Source: Provencibacterium sp.
GTDB lineage: Bacteria; Bacillota; Clostridia; Oscillospirales; Ruminococcaceae
Assembly (NCBI GenBank): GCA_022793895.1
Contig: JAAWDS010000024.1
Coordinates: 33,645-97,644, forward strand
Length of the DNA: 64,000 nt
Reading direction: 5' to 3'
Positions 26,024 through 34,443 of this stretch are shown here, one piece after another. The notes under the pieces are model-generated. The model did no database searches, was not told the DNA's origin, and saw only the letters and a list, made by a program, of their open reading frames with translations. The number at the start of each line of letters is the position of its first letter. Within the stretch, counting starts at the first letter, position 1. The translations under genes and the position numbers were made by a program.

Positions 26024-27997
26024 TCAATCGCTGGCCAGGGTAAAGCTGTCTACCAGTTGTTTCAAGCTGGCCGCCTCGGCGGAAAGCTCTTCGCTGGCTG
26101 CGGCGCTCTCCTCTGCGGTAGCGCTGTTGGTCTGCACCACGGCGGATATCTGGTCGATCCCTTCCGTAACCTGTGTGATAGCGGTGGTCTGGTTCTCCAC
26201 CGCTTCCACGACAATGTTCATCTGGGTAGTGACATGGCCGGCGAAAACGCTGGTCTGCTCCAACGATTCGGTGACTTTGTCCACAACCTGGCCGCCCTCG
26301 GTAACGGCGGCAATGGAGCCTTCAATCAGCTCTTTAGTGGCCTTAGCGGCTTCATCCGATTTGGCGGCCAGGTGGCGCACCTCATCGGCAACGACGGTAA
26401 AGCCCTTGCCGGAGGAGCCCGCCCGCGCAGCCTCCACGGCGGCGTTTAGGGCCAGAATATTCGTCTGGAAGGCGATGCTTTCAATGGTGGAAATGATTTT
26501 GGAGATCTCCTGGGAAGAAACGGAGATTTTCTCCATGGCGGTGTTCAGATCCTTGACATATTCCACGCTGATGCCCAATTGAGCGCCGGCCTGCCCCACG
26601 AATTGGCCCGCCTCTTTGGCGGCTGCGGCGGTTTTCTTAGCGCTTTCGGAAATGTCGGTGATGGTGGCGGCCAGTTCCTCCACCGCGCTGGCCTGTTCGA
26701 TCGACCCTTGGCTCAGGGTCTGAGCGCCGATCGAGACCTGACCGCTGGCGGAGGACACCTGACCGGCGGCAGAATCGATCTGGCGCATGGTGTTGCTCAA
26801 TTCAACCTTCAGGTTGCGCATAGACAGCAGAATGCTCTGGAACCGGCCTACATAGGCGTCCCGATGGGCGGACTGAATGTCAAAGTTCTGTCCGGCCATC
26901 TCGTTGAGCAGATAGCCGATGTCATTGATGATGGTGTTGAGGCCCGTCACCATCTCCGCGGTCGAACGGGTCAACATCGCCGTCTCATCCTGTCCGACAG
27001 TGGGCGGAACGGGCGAATCCAGGTCGCCCTCCACCAGCAGCTTCATCCGCTCGGCGCAGGCCTGCATGGGCTTGCTGATGTTGCTGGACAGCTTTAAGGC
27101 TACGACGATAGAGGCCAGAATGGAAGCCACGATGACGGCAATGTTAATGAAGATGCCAAAATATGTATCGGCCAGGTAATCCTTCTTCATTGCGGTGACG
27201 GCGACGCTCCAGCCGTCGGTGCTGCCTACAGGAGCATAGGCCGCATAGCGAGGGCCGTCGGAGGTGCGGAAACCTCCGAAGCCGTTCTCTCCCCGGCGCA
27301 TCGCCGCATGAATCTCGGCCAGTTCCTTCAAGGAGGCGTTGCTCTGGGCCTCCTGCTCGATGTTCTGGGTTGTAATGGTATCCAACGAAACGTCGGCGAT
27401 GGTATCGCCCGCCTTGTTAATCATATAGGCCCGGCAGCTCTGGCTGACCTGAATGGAGGAAACGATGTCGTTTAAAAAGGTCTCCGGCGGCACGAAATAA
27501 ACGACGCCTACGATCTGGGATCCCCGGCTTCCGCCGGAATAGAGAGGGGCCGCTACCATGATGGACAGCTCTCCCGTGACCTTGCTGACCAGCGGCTCGG
27601 ATACATAAACGTTCCCCTGCATGGCCTGCACAACATATTCCCGATCGGAGTAATCCTGCCCGTCAAAGACGCTGAGGCCGTCCGCGCCGATGATGTTGCC
27701 CCGCTGAAAGCGGTGCATGCTGACGCGCTCGTCGATAATAGCGCGCTTCTCCTCCAGCGGCACGGCCGTATCGGAAAGCTGTGGAATGCAGCCGGTATCC
27801 ATGGCCACATTTTTGTACGCTGTCAGCTCCTGTTCGATGCGTTCCGCTGCCAGTACGGCTGTTTCGCTCATCATCCGATTCACGGTCGCGACGGTGTTCC
27901 GGTAATTCAGCGTAATGCTGAAGGAGCCCACCGCAACCAGAGCAATCAGGACGGTTGCCAGGAGACAGACCGTGATTTTCTCGCGGATACTCTTCAT
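26024..27997 (-). CDS. Methyl-accepting chemotaxis protein
   Basis: A 657-residue transmembrane chemoreceptor. It has an N-terminal membrane helix (about 10-30), a periplasmic dCache-type sensor (about 35-280, with the YVSEPLVSKVTGELSIMVAAPLY strand pattern), a second membrane helix (about 282-305), HAMP (about 305-360) and the signalling coiled coil. The hairpin tip is FQTNILALNAAVEAARAGSSGKGF. dCache sensors often bind amino acids or small metabolites; a ligand linked to the flanking modules is plausible but unproven. A good minus-strand promoter and a palindrome lie upstream. Confidence 0.94.
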   Translation of the reverse strand: MKSIREKITVCLLATVLIALVAVGSFSITLNYRNTVATVNRMMSETAVLAAERIEQELTAYKNVAMDTGCIPQLSDTAVPLEEKRAIIDERVSMHRFQRGNIIGADGLSVFDGQDYSDREYVVQAMQGNVYVSEPLVSKVTGELSIMVAAPLYSGGSRGSQIVGVVYFVPPETFLNDIVSSIQVSQSCRAYMINKAGDTIADVSLDTITTQNIEQEAQSNASLKELAEIHAAMRRGENGFGGFRTSDGPRYAAYAPVGSTDGWSVAVTAMKKDYLADTYFGIFINIAVIVASILASIVVALKLSSNISKPMQACAERMKLLVEGDLDSPVPPTVGQDETAMLTRSTAEMVTGLNTIINDIGYLLNEMAGQNFDIQSAHRDAYVGRFQSILLSMRNLKVELSNTMRQIDSAAGQVSSASGQVSIGAQTLSQGSIEQASAVEELAATITDISESAKKTAAAAKEAGQFVGQAGAQLGISVEYVKDLNTAMEKISVSSQEISKIISTIESIAFQTNILALNAAVEAARAGSSGKGFTVVADEVRHLAAKSDEAAKATKELIEGSIAAVTEGGQVVDKVTESLEQTSVFAGHVTTQMNIVVEAVENQTTAITQVTEGIDQISAVVQTNSATAEESAAASEELSAEAASLKQLVDSFTLASD

Positions 27998-28023
27998 TTT
28001 TTACACCTCAATTTTTCATACTT

Positions 28024-28085
28024 GTACGGCGCCGTACCGTACCTACCTTACCTCTATTATATGAGCTATAAAGTCCGATTGTCAA
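28024..28085 (-). promoter_or_regulatory. Promoter and leader palindrome of the chemoreceptor gene
   Basis: On the minus strand TTGACA (28085-28080), 18 bp, TATAAT (28061-28056). A perfect 14-bp palindrome GTACGGCGCCGTAC lies at 28024-28037, about 12-25 bases after the expected transcription start, where a bound repressor would block elongation. Confidence 0.72.
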
Positions 28086-28157
28086 TGGCTTCTCCTCACT
28101 TTTCACCGGCCAAAGGCTTTTTATGACAGGTGATAGATAGAAATCAAAAATAGGATA

Positions 28158-28166
28158 TGCTATAAT
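28158..28166 (+). promoter_or_regulatory. Extended -10 promoter element for the AraC-type gene
   Basis: TGCTATAAT at 28158-28166 is an extended -10 element (TG-n-TATAAT) without a clear -35 box, about 115 bp before the AraC gene. Activator-dependent or extended -10 initiation is suggested. Confidence 0.55.
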
Positions 28167-28281
28167 AGACAAAACCTGCCGCGCGCGGGCGTCTGATTGC
28201 CCTATAGCCGGCGAAAGAGATCGATGCTGAACCGTTCATTTCTGAGAAGAACCGCAACAGAAGGGAAAGGAGGCTGCGGCC

Positions 28282-29157
28282 ATGGAGGCGCCTGTTTTTC
28301 AAGAGGTAGATGCTTATTATCGTGAGAACTGGCAGCAGTATAGAGGGATCGGCGACCATTTCCACTATTTTCATGAGCTGATTTTTCTGAAGGCCGGCGT
28401 GGCCGAGTTCGTTGTGAATGGAAAGCGGTATACCGCCCTCGCAAACGATCTGATTCTCATCGGCAATCTGGAGCGGCATGAAATCCATGTGATCGAATAC
28501 CCTTATAACGCCTACCTTTTTTCGATCTCGAACGATCTGTGCCTGCTGCATATCCGCGAGCCGCAGCTGCTTTCGATGCTTCTGCATCATACCTCGGCCG
28601 ATTCGCATCAGATTTCGCTGGATGCGGAAACGGCCGCGCGTTTAACCTCTTTTCTGGATGAGGCTGTGCAGGAATGCCGCGAAAAGAAACCGATGTGGCA
28701 GACCCAGGCGGCGCTGCTGCTGGAGGAAATGCTGTTAACCGTCTACCGGGCCGAGCGGTCCCGCTTCTCCGCAGAGCAGGATGCCGGAGCGACCGACCTG
28801 GTCCTTCAGGCGCAGAAATATATCGCCCGCAACTATGCGCATGAGATCTCGCTGGACAGCCTTGCCGCGCAATGCTATGTAAGCAAATACCATCTTTCGC
28901 GTACCTTTAAGGAGATTACAGGCTATGGGTTTAAGGAGTATCTCATCCTCTACCGGCTCAACGAGGCGAAAAAGCTCCTGAGCAGCACGGAGCGTTCGGT
29001 AACCGATATCTGCTACGATACCGGATATAAAAACATCAACCACTTTATCCGGATTTTCCGCATGCAGGAAGGGATCACGCCGCTGCAATACCGCAAGCTG
29101 TATTGGGAATCGGTGGCGGATAACAGCCGGCAGGAACAGGAACCGAACGCTTTATAG
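28282..29157 (+). CDS. AraC family transcriptional regulator
   Basis: A 291-residue regulator with an N-terminal cupin ligand domain (about 10-150, FHYFHELIFLKAGVAEFVVNGKRY) and a C-terminal double helix-turn-helix (about 185-285: ISLDSLAAQCYVSKYHLSRTFKEITG and SVTDICYDTGYKNINHFIRIFRMQEG). AraC proteins of this layout activate sugar uptake and catabolism genes. It lies between module A and module B and is a good candidate regulator of either. AAGGAGG precedes the ATG. Confidence 0.92.
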   Translation: MEAPVFQEVDAYYRENWQQYRGIGDHFHYFHELIFLKAGVAEFVVNGKRYTALANDLILIGNLERHEIHVIEYPYNAYLFSISNDLCLLHIREPQLLSMLLHHTSADSHQISLDAETAARLTSFLDEAVQECREKKPMWQTQAALLLEEMLLTVYRAERSRFSAEQDAGATDLVLQAQKYIARNYAHEISLDSLAAQCYVSKYHLSRTFKEITGYGFKEYLILYRLNEAKKLLSSTERSVTDICYDTGYKNINHFIRIFRMQEGITPLQYRKLYWESVADNSRQEQEPNAL

Positions 29158-29176
29158 AAATTGAATAGGAAGCTCA

Positions 29177-29231
29177 AGAGGGTGCGGCAAAAGAGGAAGG
29201 ATTCTGCTGCGCCCTCTTTGCCGTTTTTTTG
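29177..29231 (+). terminator. Terminator after the AraC gene
   Basis: AGAGGGTGCGGCA (29177-29189) pairs, with two G-T pairs, with TGCTGCGCCCTCT (29205-29217), followed by TTGCCGTTTTTTT. Confidence 0.82.
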
Positions 29232-29372
29232 CATGGCGCAATAAAAGCACAGTTTTTGGCAAGAGCGGCTAGAGTATTTGTGCATAAAATCATGTAACCT
29301 CTAAATAAATAGTTGGCCGCCCGTTTTGCTCTCTGCTTTGAGTATACGCCGGCGGTTGGGGGGAGGTTTATT

Positions 29373-30569
29373 ATGGATTTTCTGTTCGAAGCCGGGAAAC
29401 TCCGGGAAGAGCTGGTGGCAAACCGGCGCTGTCTGCACCAAAATCCGGAGCTGGGCTTTGAATTGCCGGAAACGGTTGCGTTGGTTAAACGCAGGCTTTC
29501 AGAATATGGATGCAAAAATATCCAGGACTGCGCAGGAGGGGTGGTTTCCACTATTGGGCAGGGGAAGCGTACCGTTCTTCTGCGCGCGGATATGGATGCG
29601 CTGCCTATGCGCGAGGAGAGCGGACTTCTCTTTGCGAGCGGCAACGGCTGCGCGCATAGCTGCGGCCATGATCTGCACACCGCTATGCTGCTGGGAGCGG
29701 CCCGCCTGCTCTGTTCGATGGAAAACGATCTGAAGGGCTGCGTTAAATTGCTTTTCCAGCCTGCCGAGGAAACGGCCAGCGGCGCGGCGGCTATGCTGGA
29801 AGCCGGAGCGTTGGATTTTCCGAGAGTGAATGTAGCGGTAGGAATGCACGTAGCTCTTCTGGCCCGCTCCGGGCTGGTAGCGTTTGGAGCGGGCTGTAGA
29901 AGTTTTTCTTTCGATCGGTTCCGCATCACCGTTACCGGCAAGGGGGGGCATGGGGCGGCGCCGCATAAGGCGGTGGACTCCATTTTAGTCGCTTCCCATA
30001 TTTATCTGGCCATGCAAGAGCTGGTCAGCCGCGAATGCTGCCCGGAGCAAGCGGCGGTGTGTACGGTGGGCAGCATCCACGCCGGGGATTCGGCGAACAG
30101 TATTCCGCAGTCCGCCGTGATGGAGGGCACGCTGCGCGCCTATGAACCGGAAATCCGCCGCCTGATGGTGCGGCGGCTGCCGGAAATCTGCGGGGGAGTC
30201 GCCTCGGCGTTTCGCGCCGAGGCGCGCGTGGAGTTCCTGGGCGGGATTCCGGCCGTATATAACCATGAGCGGCTCACCGCCCGGATGGGCGCTTATGCGG
30301 TAGAGCTGCTGGGAGAGGGGAACGCGGTAGAAACGCCGGAACGTATAAACGCCTCGGAGGATTTTGCAAACATATCGGAGCGGGTCCCCGCCGTATACTT
30401 TACCATCGGTGCGGGCGGTAAAGAAGAGGGCTATCTCTATGGCACGCACACCCCGCAGGCCCGCTTTGACGAGAACATACTCCCCACCGGAGCGGCGCTC
30501 TATGCCTATTGCGCCAAACGGTGGCTGGAGGATCAGGAGGAAGAAGATGCGCGCGCTGATACTGTGTGA
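29373..30569 (+). CDS. M20D family amidohydrolase (hippurate/IAA-amino acid hydrolase type)
   Basis: A 398-residue dinuclear-metal amidohydrolase. Family marks are LLRADMDALPMREES, the Cys-Gly-His-Asp ligand block AHSCGHDLHTAMLLGAARLL, FQPAEETASGA and a C-terminal NASEDFANISERVPA. These enzymes split N-acyl amino acids and related amides. It starts module B; GGGGAGG precedes the ATG at 29373, and the longer open frame from 29313 is not supported. It overlaps the ThuA gene by 23 bp. Confidence 0.9.
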   Translation: MDFLFEAGKLREELVANRRCLHQNPELGFELPETVALVKRRLSEYGCKNIQDCAGGVVSTIGQGKRTVLLRADMDALPMREESGLLFASGNGCAHSCGHDLHTAMLLGAARLLCSMENDLKGCVKLLFQPAEETASGAAAMLEAGALDFPRVNVAVGMHVALLARSGLVAFGAGCRSFSFDRFRITVTGKGGHGAAPHKAVDSILVASHIYLAMQELVSRECCPEQAAVCTVGSIHAGDSANSIPQSAVMEGTLRAYEPEIRRLMVRRLPEICGGVASAFRAEARVEFLGGIPAVYNHERLTARMGAYAVELLGEGNAVETPERINASEDFANISERVPAVYFTIGAGGKEEGYLYGTHTPQARFDENILPTGAALYAYCAKRWLEDQEEEDARADTV

Positions 30570-31188
30570 CGATCCTTATCATCCGGGGAAAATCCCGGAA
30601 AGCGGGCTGAGGGCCGCCTTGCCGGAGGCCGGTTTCGAGGTTTATACCGGAAATCCCGCCGGAAAAATGCAGGAGCTCTCCTCTTATTCCGCCGTGTTTC
30701 TCTGCAAATCCAACAAGATAGCCGGGGCCGGCGGCGGGGATGAGCGAATCAAATGGATGGGGGAAGCGGCCGAGGACGCGCTGATCCGGTTTGTCGAGTC
30801 CGGCGGCGGGCTGATGGTTCTGCATGCCGGCATTACCTGCTACGAGGATGCCGGGCGCTATACCGAAATGGCAGGCGGCTATTTCCTGTCCCACCCCCCG
30901 GCGTGCCCGGTGGAGTTTCTTGCGCAGGGTCCCCTCGCCGAAGGGGTTCAGCCTTTTACCGAAACGGATGAGCACTACCACCTGCGGCTGCTGGCGGAGG
31001 ATGCGGAGATTTTCCTGACCGCCCGATCGACGCATGGCAGCCAGCCGGCGGGATATCTGCGCCGCCGGGGCGCCGGACGAATCTGCGTGCTCACGCCCGG
31101 CCACACCGAGGCGGTGTGGTCGAACCCCGCGTTTCAGCGGCTGTTGCAGAACGCTGTTCGTTGGCTGGAAGGGGAGGGAGCAAATTGA
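30547..31188 (+). CDS. ThuA-like domain protein (module B, first copy)
   Basis: A 213-residue class I glutamine-amidotransferase-like fold of the ThuA family, with ALILCDDPYHPG at the N-terminus, ESGGGLMVLHAGITCYED in the middle and GRICVLTPGHTEAVWSNPAFQRLLQNAVRWL at the end. ThuA works with the Gfo/Idh enzyme ThuB on 3-keto-trehalose in rhizobia, reported as a ketosugar isomerase. Near several Gfo/Idh proteins here, a ketosugar-handling step fits. AGGAGGAAG precedes the ATG inside the end of the M20D gene. Confidence 0.83.
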   Translation: MRALILCDDPYHPGKIPESGLRAALPEAGFEVYTGNPAGKMQELSSYSAVFLCKSNKIAGAGGGDERIKWMGEAAEDALIRFVESGGGLMVLHAGITCYEDAGRYTEMAGGYFLSHPPACPVEFLAQGPLAEGVQPFTETDEHYHLRLLAEDAEIFLTARSTHGSQPAGYLRRRGAGRICVLTPGHTEAVWSNPAFQRLLQNAVRWLEGEGAN

Positions 31189-31934
31189 AAAACGTATTGA
31201 TTACCGGTGCGGACAGAGGGTTGGGCTATGCGCTTTGCGAAGGCTTCCTCTCTATCGGCTGGCGGGTCTTTGCGGGCCGGTTTATGCCGGAATGGACGCA
31301 GCTCGAAGAGCTGGGGCGGCGTTTTCCGGAAAGGCTTATCCCCATACCGCTGGATGTTGGGGACAGCCGGTCGGCCGGCCGGGCGGCCGCCGGGATTGCC
31401 GGAACGGCCGGCGGTATCGATCTGCTGGTCCAGAATGCCGGGATCACCGGCATTGCCGACCCACAGCGGGAAATCCTGAACCCGGAAAAGGATTATCTCT
31501 TGCAGCTGGATGGGCTGATCCAGGAATCGTCGCTGACCCATGCTTTTGATATCAACGCCTTGGGGGCGCTGCGGGTGGTCCGTGCAATGAAACCCTTGAT
31601 GGACGCCGGGATGAAACGGCTGTGTTTCGTTTCCTCCGAGGCCGGATCGATAGCCGCCTCTACCCGGCGGGATTACTTTGCCTATACCATGTCGAAAGCG
31701 GCGCTGAATGCGGCGGTGCGCCGGATGCACCGCGAGCTCTCGCCGCAGGGCTACACCTTCCGGCTTTATCACCCCGGCTGGCTGCGTACTTATATGAGCG
31801 GGAAGAAGAACCTGCAAGCCGCGTTGGAGCCGGAAGAGTCCGCCAAGGCGGCCCTGCGCCTGTTTTTAGAGGAAAAGGACAGTGAGCGGGTGTTGGAGCT
31901 CACCGATAATCAAGGAGCGGTTTGGCCGTTTTAA
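31185..31934 (+). CDS. Short-chain dehydrogenase/reductase
   Basis: A 249-residue SDR with the cofactor motif TGADRGLG (residues 7-14), NAG in VQNAGITG, the catalytic Ser in FVSSEAG and Tyr167/Lys171 in YTMSK. It begins with TTG overlapping the ThuA stop (TTGA) and has GGGGAGGGAG upstream. A degenerate sister follows directly. The substrate is unknown; a keto-sugar or keto-acid is likely from context. Confidence 0.86.
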   Translation: MKNVLITGADRGLGYALCEGFLSIGWRVFAGRFMPEWTQLEELGRRFPERLIPIPLDVGDSRSAGRAAAGIAGTAGGIDLLVQNAGITGIADPQREILNPEKDYLLQLDGLIQESSLTHAFDINALGALRVVRAMKPLMDAGMKRLCFVSSEAGSIAASTRRDYFAYTMSKAALNAAVRRMHRELSPQGYTFRLYHPGWLRTYMSGKKNLQAALEPEESAKAALRLFLEEKDSERVLELTDNQGAVWPF

Positions 31935-31949
31935 GGGGGGAAGAATCAA

Positions 31950-32564
31950 GTGCAGACCTGTATTTTAACCGAGCCGCAGGGAGAGACGGCATGGCTTGTG
32001 ATGGAAAAGCTGCTGCTACGCGGAATGCGCCTATATGCCTTAGCCGCCCCCTCGCCGCGGCTTGACGCGCTGGCCGCCCGTTTTCCGGAACAACTGGAGC
32101 GGATCGATCCAAAGGCCGATCCGGCGGCGCTGGAAGGCGTTCATGCGGATATGCTGGTTATCGATGCTTCTTCCCCGCCCGAAGAGGATTTTGCGGTACT
32201 GGAGGAGGGGAAGGATATCGATTCCGCCGTCTCCTGCTATCGGAAGGCGGCGGGCCCGCTGCGCCTGGCGGCCGGGCTGCTGCCGCTGGCAGCCGGTCCT
32301 CATCCGGGCCGGATATGCTGGATAACCGGCGCGCAGGCGGCGGGCGGCTATTGCGAGGAGATGCGCCGCACCGCCCTGCATATGGGGATCAAGCTGCTTT
32401 TCAATGCTTTGCGCCCGCAGGGCTATACCTTCCGCCTCGTCTGTCAGGCGCCGCAGGGGGAAGAAAACGGCTATGCCGCGGAATATTTTCTGCGCGCAAG
32501 GGCCGGGGGAGACGAGGAACGGCTCACGCTGCATAACCACTTAGGGGTAGAGCTGCCCTGGTAG
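31950..32564 (+). CDS. Degenerate SDR-like protein without catalytic residues
   Basis: A 204-residue protein that aligns by eye with the preceding SDR: RICWITGAQAAGG against RLCFVSSEAGS, and RRTALHMGIKLLFNALRPQGYTFRL against the matching helix and LSPQGYTFRL strand. The glycine-rich cofactor motif and the YxxxK pair are missing (HMGIK at the YTMSK position retains only the Lys), so it should not be an ordinary SDR. It starts at GTG after GGGGGG. Probably a subunit of, or regulator for, its active neighbour. Confidence 0.7.
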   Translation: MQTCILTEPQGETAWLVMEKLLLRGMRLYALAAPSPRLDALAARFPEQLERIDPKADPAALEGVHADMLVIDASSPPEEDFAVLEEGKDIDSAVSCYRKAAGPLRLAAGLLPLAAGPHPGRICWITGAQAAGGYCEEMRRTALHMGIKLLFNALRPQGYTFRLVCQAPQGEENGYAAEYFLRARAGGDEERLTLHNHLGVELPW

Positions 32565-32598
32565 CGGGAGCCCCGGAGAATAGAAAGGGGATTTCAAT

Positions 32599-34428
32599 AT
32601 GAATGGATTTTCCGGCTGCAAGGCAACCATTATCGGGCTGGGCTTTTTGATGGAATATATCTTTCCCTGCATACGCGCGTGTATCGGGGAGGAGACCGGA
32701 AAACGGGTAAACGCTACGACGGTGGACGAAAACGGGTTGGAGGAAAAGCGCGCCCGTTTGGGGATTGAGATCCAGTTGGGCGGCAATTTGCAGGCGCTCT
32801 GTGCGAAAGAGCCGGATCTCATCTTCTTCGCGCCCCCGCCCTCGGCCGCCCCAGCCATAGCGAAAACGGAGCTTGCCGCCTATTATGAGCAAAGGCGCAA
32901 GGCGGGGAAGCCCCTCCCGCTGCTGCTCGCCTTCCCGCCGAGCCCCGCCGGGGCCTTCTATCGGGAAACGCTCGGACAGGATATCAAGGTGGTCAACATC
33001 ATTCCCAACATGATAGCGAAGGTGGGCGAGCTGCCGGTAAACGGCGCCGCCTGCAACCTGTTCACCTATCCGGAAAACGATGGGTGGCAGCCGGAGGAGA
33101 AGGCGGCCCTGCGCGCCCTTTTCTCCCCGATGGGCCATTGCCTGGAGATCCCGCCCAGCCGGATTTTACAGGCGCTTTCTACCGAGATGTCTGCCCACCC
33201 GGTAACCGAGCTTGCCAAGGCCGCCGCCGACGCTTTTTGCAGCCGCGGGATCGCCTGCGCCAGCGAAGAAGCGGCCAGCGCGCTCAGAGCGCACCATCAG
33301 GCGCGCACCGGCTTTCAGGTGGAAGCGGGCGTTCCCTGCTCGGAGGATGCGCTGCCGGATGAAGAGGCGCGCAAAAGCCTGTTCATGCTCTGGGATAGCT
33401 GGTATGACGGCGCGCTGGCGCAGCTGCAAGATTTCGGCATGCCGCCGGAGGATGCCCGCCGCCTACTTGAACCGCGCTATGCCCTTTTTTGCCTGGAGGC
33501 GCAGGTGGCCTCTCGCGAGCAGATTTTGGAGCATGCCCGCAAGGATGCGACCAAGGGCGGCATGCTGGAGCTTTTCATGCTGCGCTACAGCGAGATCGTA
33601 GAACCGCGTATCCGCAGCCTGCTTGCGGGCGGGGAAGCGTCCCATGAGGATGCGCAGGAGATAGGACGGCTGGTGTGCGCGGTCATCTGCGCGGTCATCG
33701 AGCGCGGGCGCGGGCTTTCCGGCGCTCAGGCGTCCGGGTTTTCACCCAAGCATCAGGCGGTGCTGTTCGGATTATTAGCTCAAGGGATCCTGGAAGAGTA
33801 TGGGCAGGAACGCGGCGACCGGCTGCTCTGGAAAGCGGTGGAGCGCTATGGCTGCGAACGCGGCGGCCGGATGGCTAAACGCGCCTTGAAAAACGGCGAT
33901 CCGCTCGATATGACCAGCTATTTTGCTTACAGCGAATGGTCCTGGTCGGACGGCTTTTCCAAAAGCATGCTTCAAAAAGAACCCTACTATGCCTACCGCG
34001 TCCATAGCTGCCCGTGGAATACCGGCTGGGAGGAAAGCGGGCTGACGGAATATGGTTCGTACTACTGCCGCAATGTGGACGTCTCCATTGTGAAGGGCTT
34101 TCATCCGGCGCTGACGCTGGAAATGCCCTCCATTTTGAGCGCGCCCGGTTGCAGCTACTGCGAATTTCATTGGAAGGACGCCGCTATGACGCCGGAAGCC
34201 GCAGACCGGCAGCAGCTCAAAGAGCGGTTGGGGGATAGCTGTCAAAAGGACTTTGTTTACCACACCGCGCACCTTTACAGCACGCTGATGCGGTGCGCCT
34301 GTGAAGAGGATGCGGCGGCCGGCCGGAGGCTAAAAAAACGGGTCTGGAAGGAGTTTGCCGAACGCACCTCCTATCAGGAGCTTCTACAGGTGCTTGCGCT
34401 GGCCAGCGCCGATTTCACCCAGATATGA
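32599..34428 (+). CDS. Reductase-like protein fused to an ATC-hydrolase-family domain
   Basis: A 609-residue two-part protein. Residues 1 to about 250 look like a pyrroline-5-carboxylate/6-phosphogluconate-type reductase: a Rossmann start CKATIIGLGFLMEYIFP with LIFFAPPPSAAPA, then helical dimerisation segments. Residues about 390-530 resemble the ATC-hydrolase family and the 22254 protein: ERGGRMAKRALKNGDP, C471 and C490 (EYGSYYCRNVDVSIVKGFHP) and C518/C521 (GCSYCEFHW). The middle (about 270-385) is helical and unassigned. AAAGGGG precedes the ATG. I know of no characterised protein with this architecture. Confidence 0.72.
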   Translation: MNGFSGCKATIIGLGFLMEYIFPCIRACIGEETGKRVNATTVDENGLEEKRARLGIEIQLGGNLQALCAKEPDLIFFAPPPSAAPAIAKTELAAYYEQRRKAGKPLPLLLAFPPSPAGAFYRETLGQDIKVVNIIPNMIAKVGELPVNGAACNLFTYPENDGWQPEEKAALRALFSPMGHCLEIPPSRILQALSTEMSAHPVTELAKAAADAFCSRGIACASEEAASALRAHHQARTGFQVEAGVPCSEDALPDEEARKSLFMLWDSWYDGALAQLQDFGMPPEDARRLLEPRYALFCLEAQVASREQILEHARKDATKGGMLELFMLRYSEIVEPRIRSLLAGGEASHEDAQEIGRLVCAVICAVIERGRGLSGAQASGFSPKHQAVLFGLLAQGILEEYGQERGDRLLWKAVERYGCERGGRMAKRALKNGDPLDMTSYFAYSEWSWSDGFSKSMLQKEPYYAYRVHSCPWNTGWEESGLTEYGSYYCRNVDVSIVKGFHPALTLEMPSILSAPGCSYCEFHWKDAAMTPEAADRQQLKERLGDSCQKDFVYHTAHLYSTLMRCACEEDAAAGRRLKKRVWKEFAERTSYQELLQVLALASADFTQI

Positions 34429-34443
34429 GGAGGCGCAAAAGGA

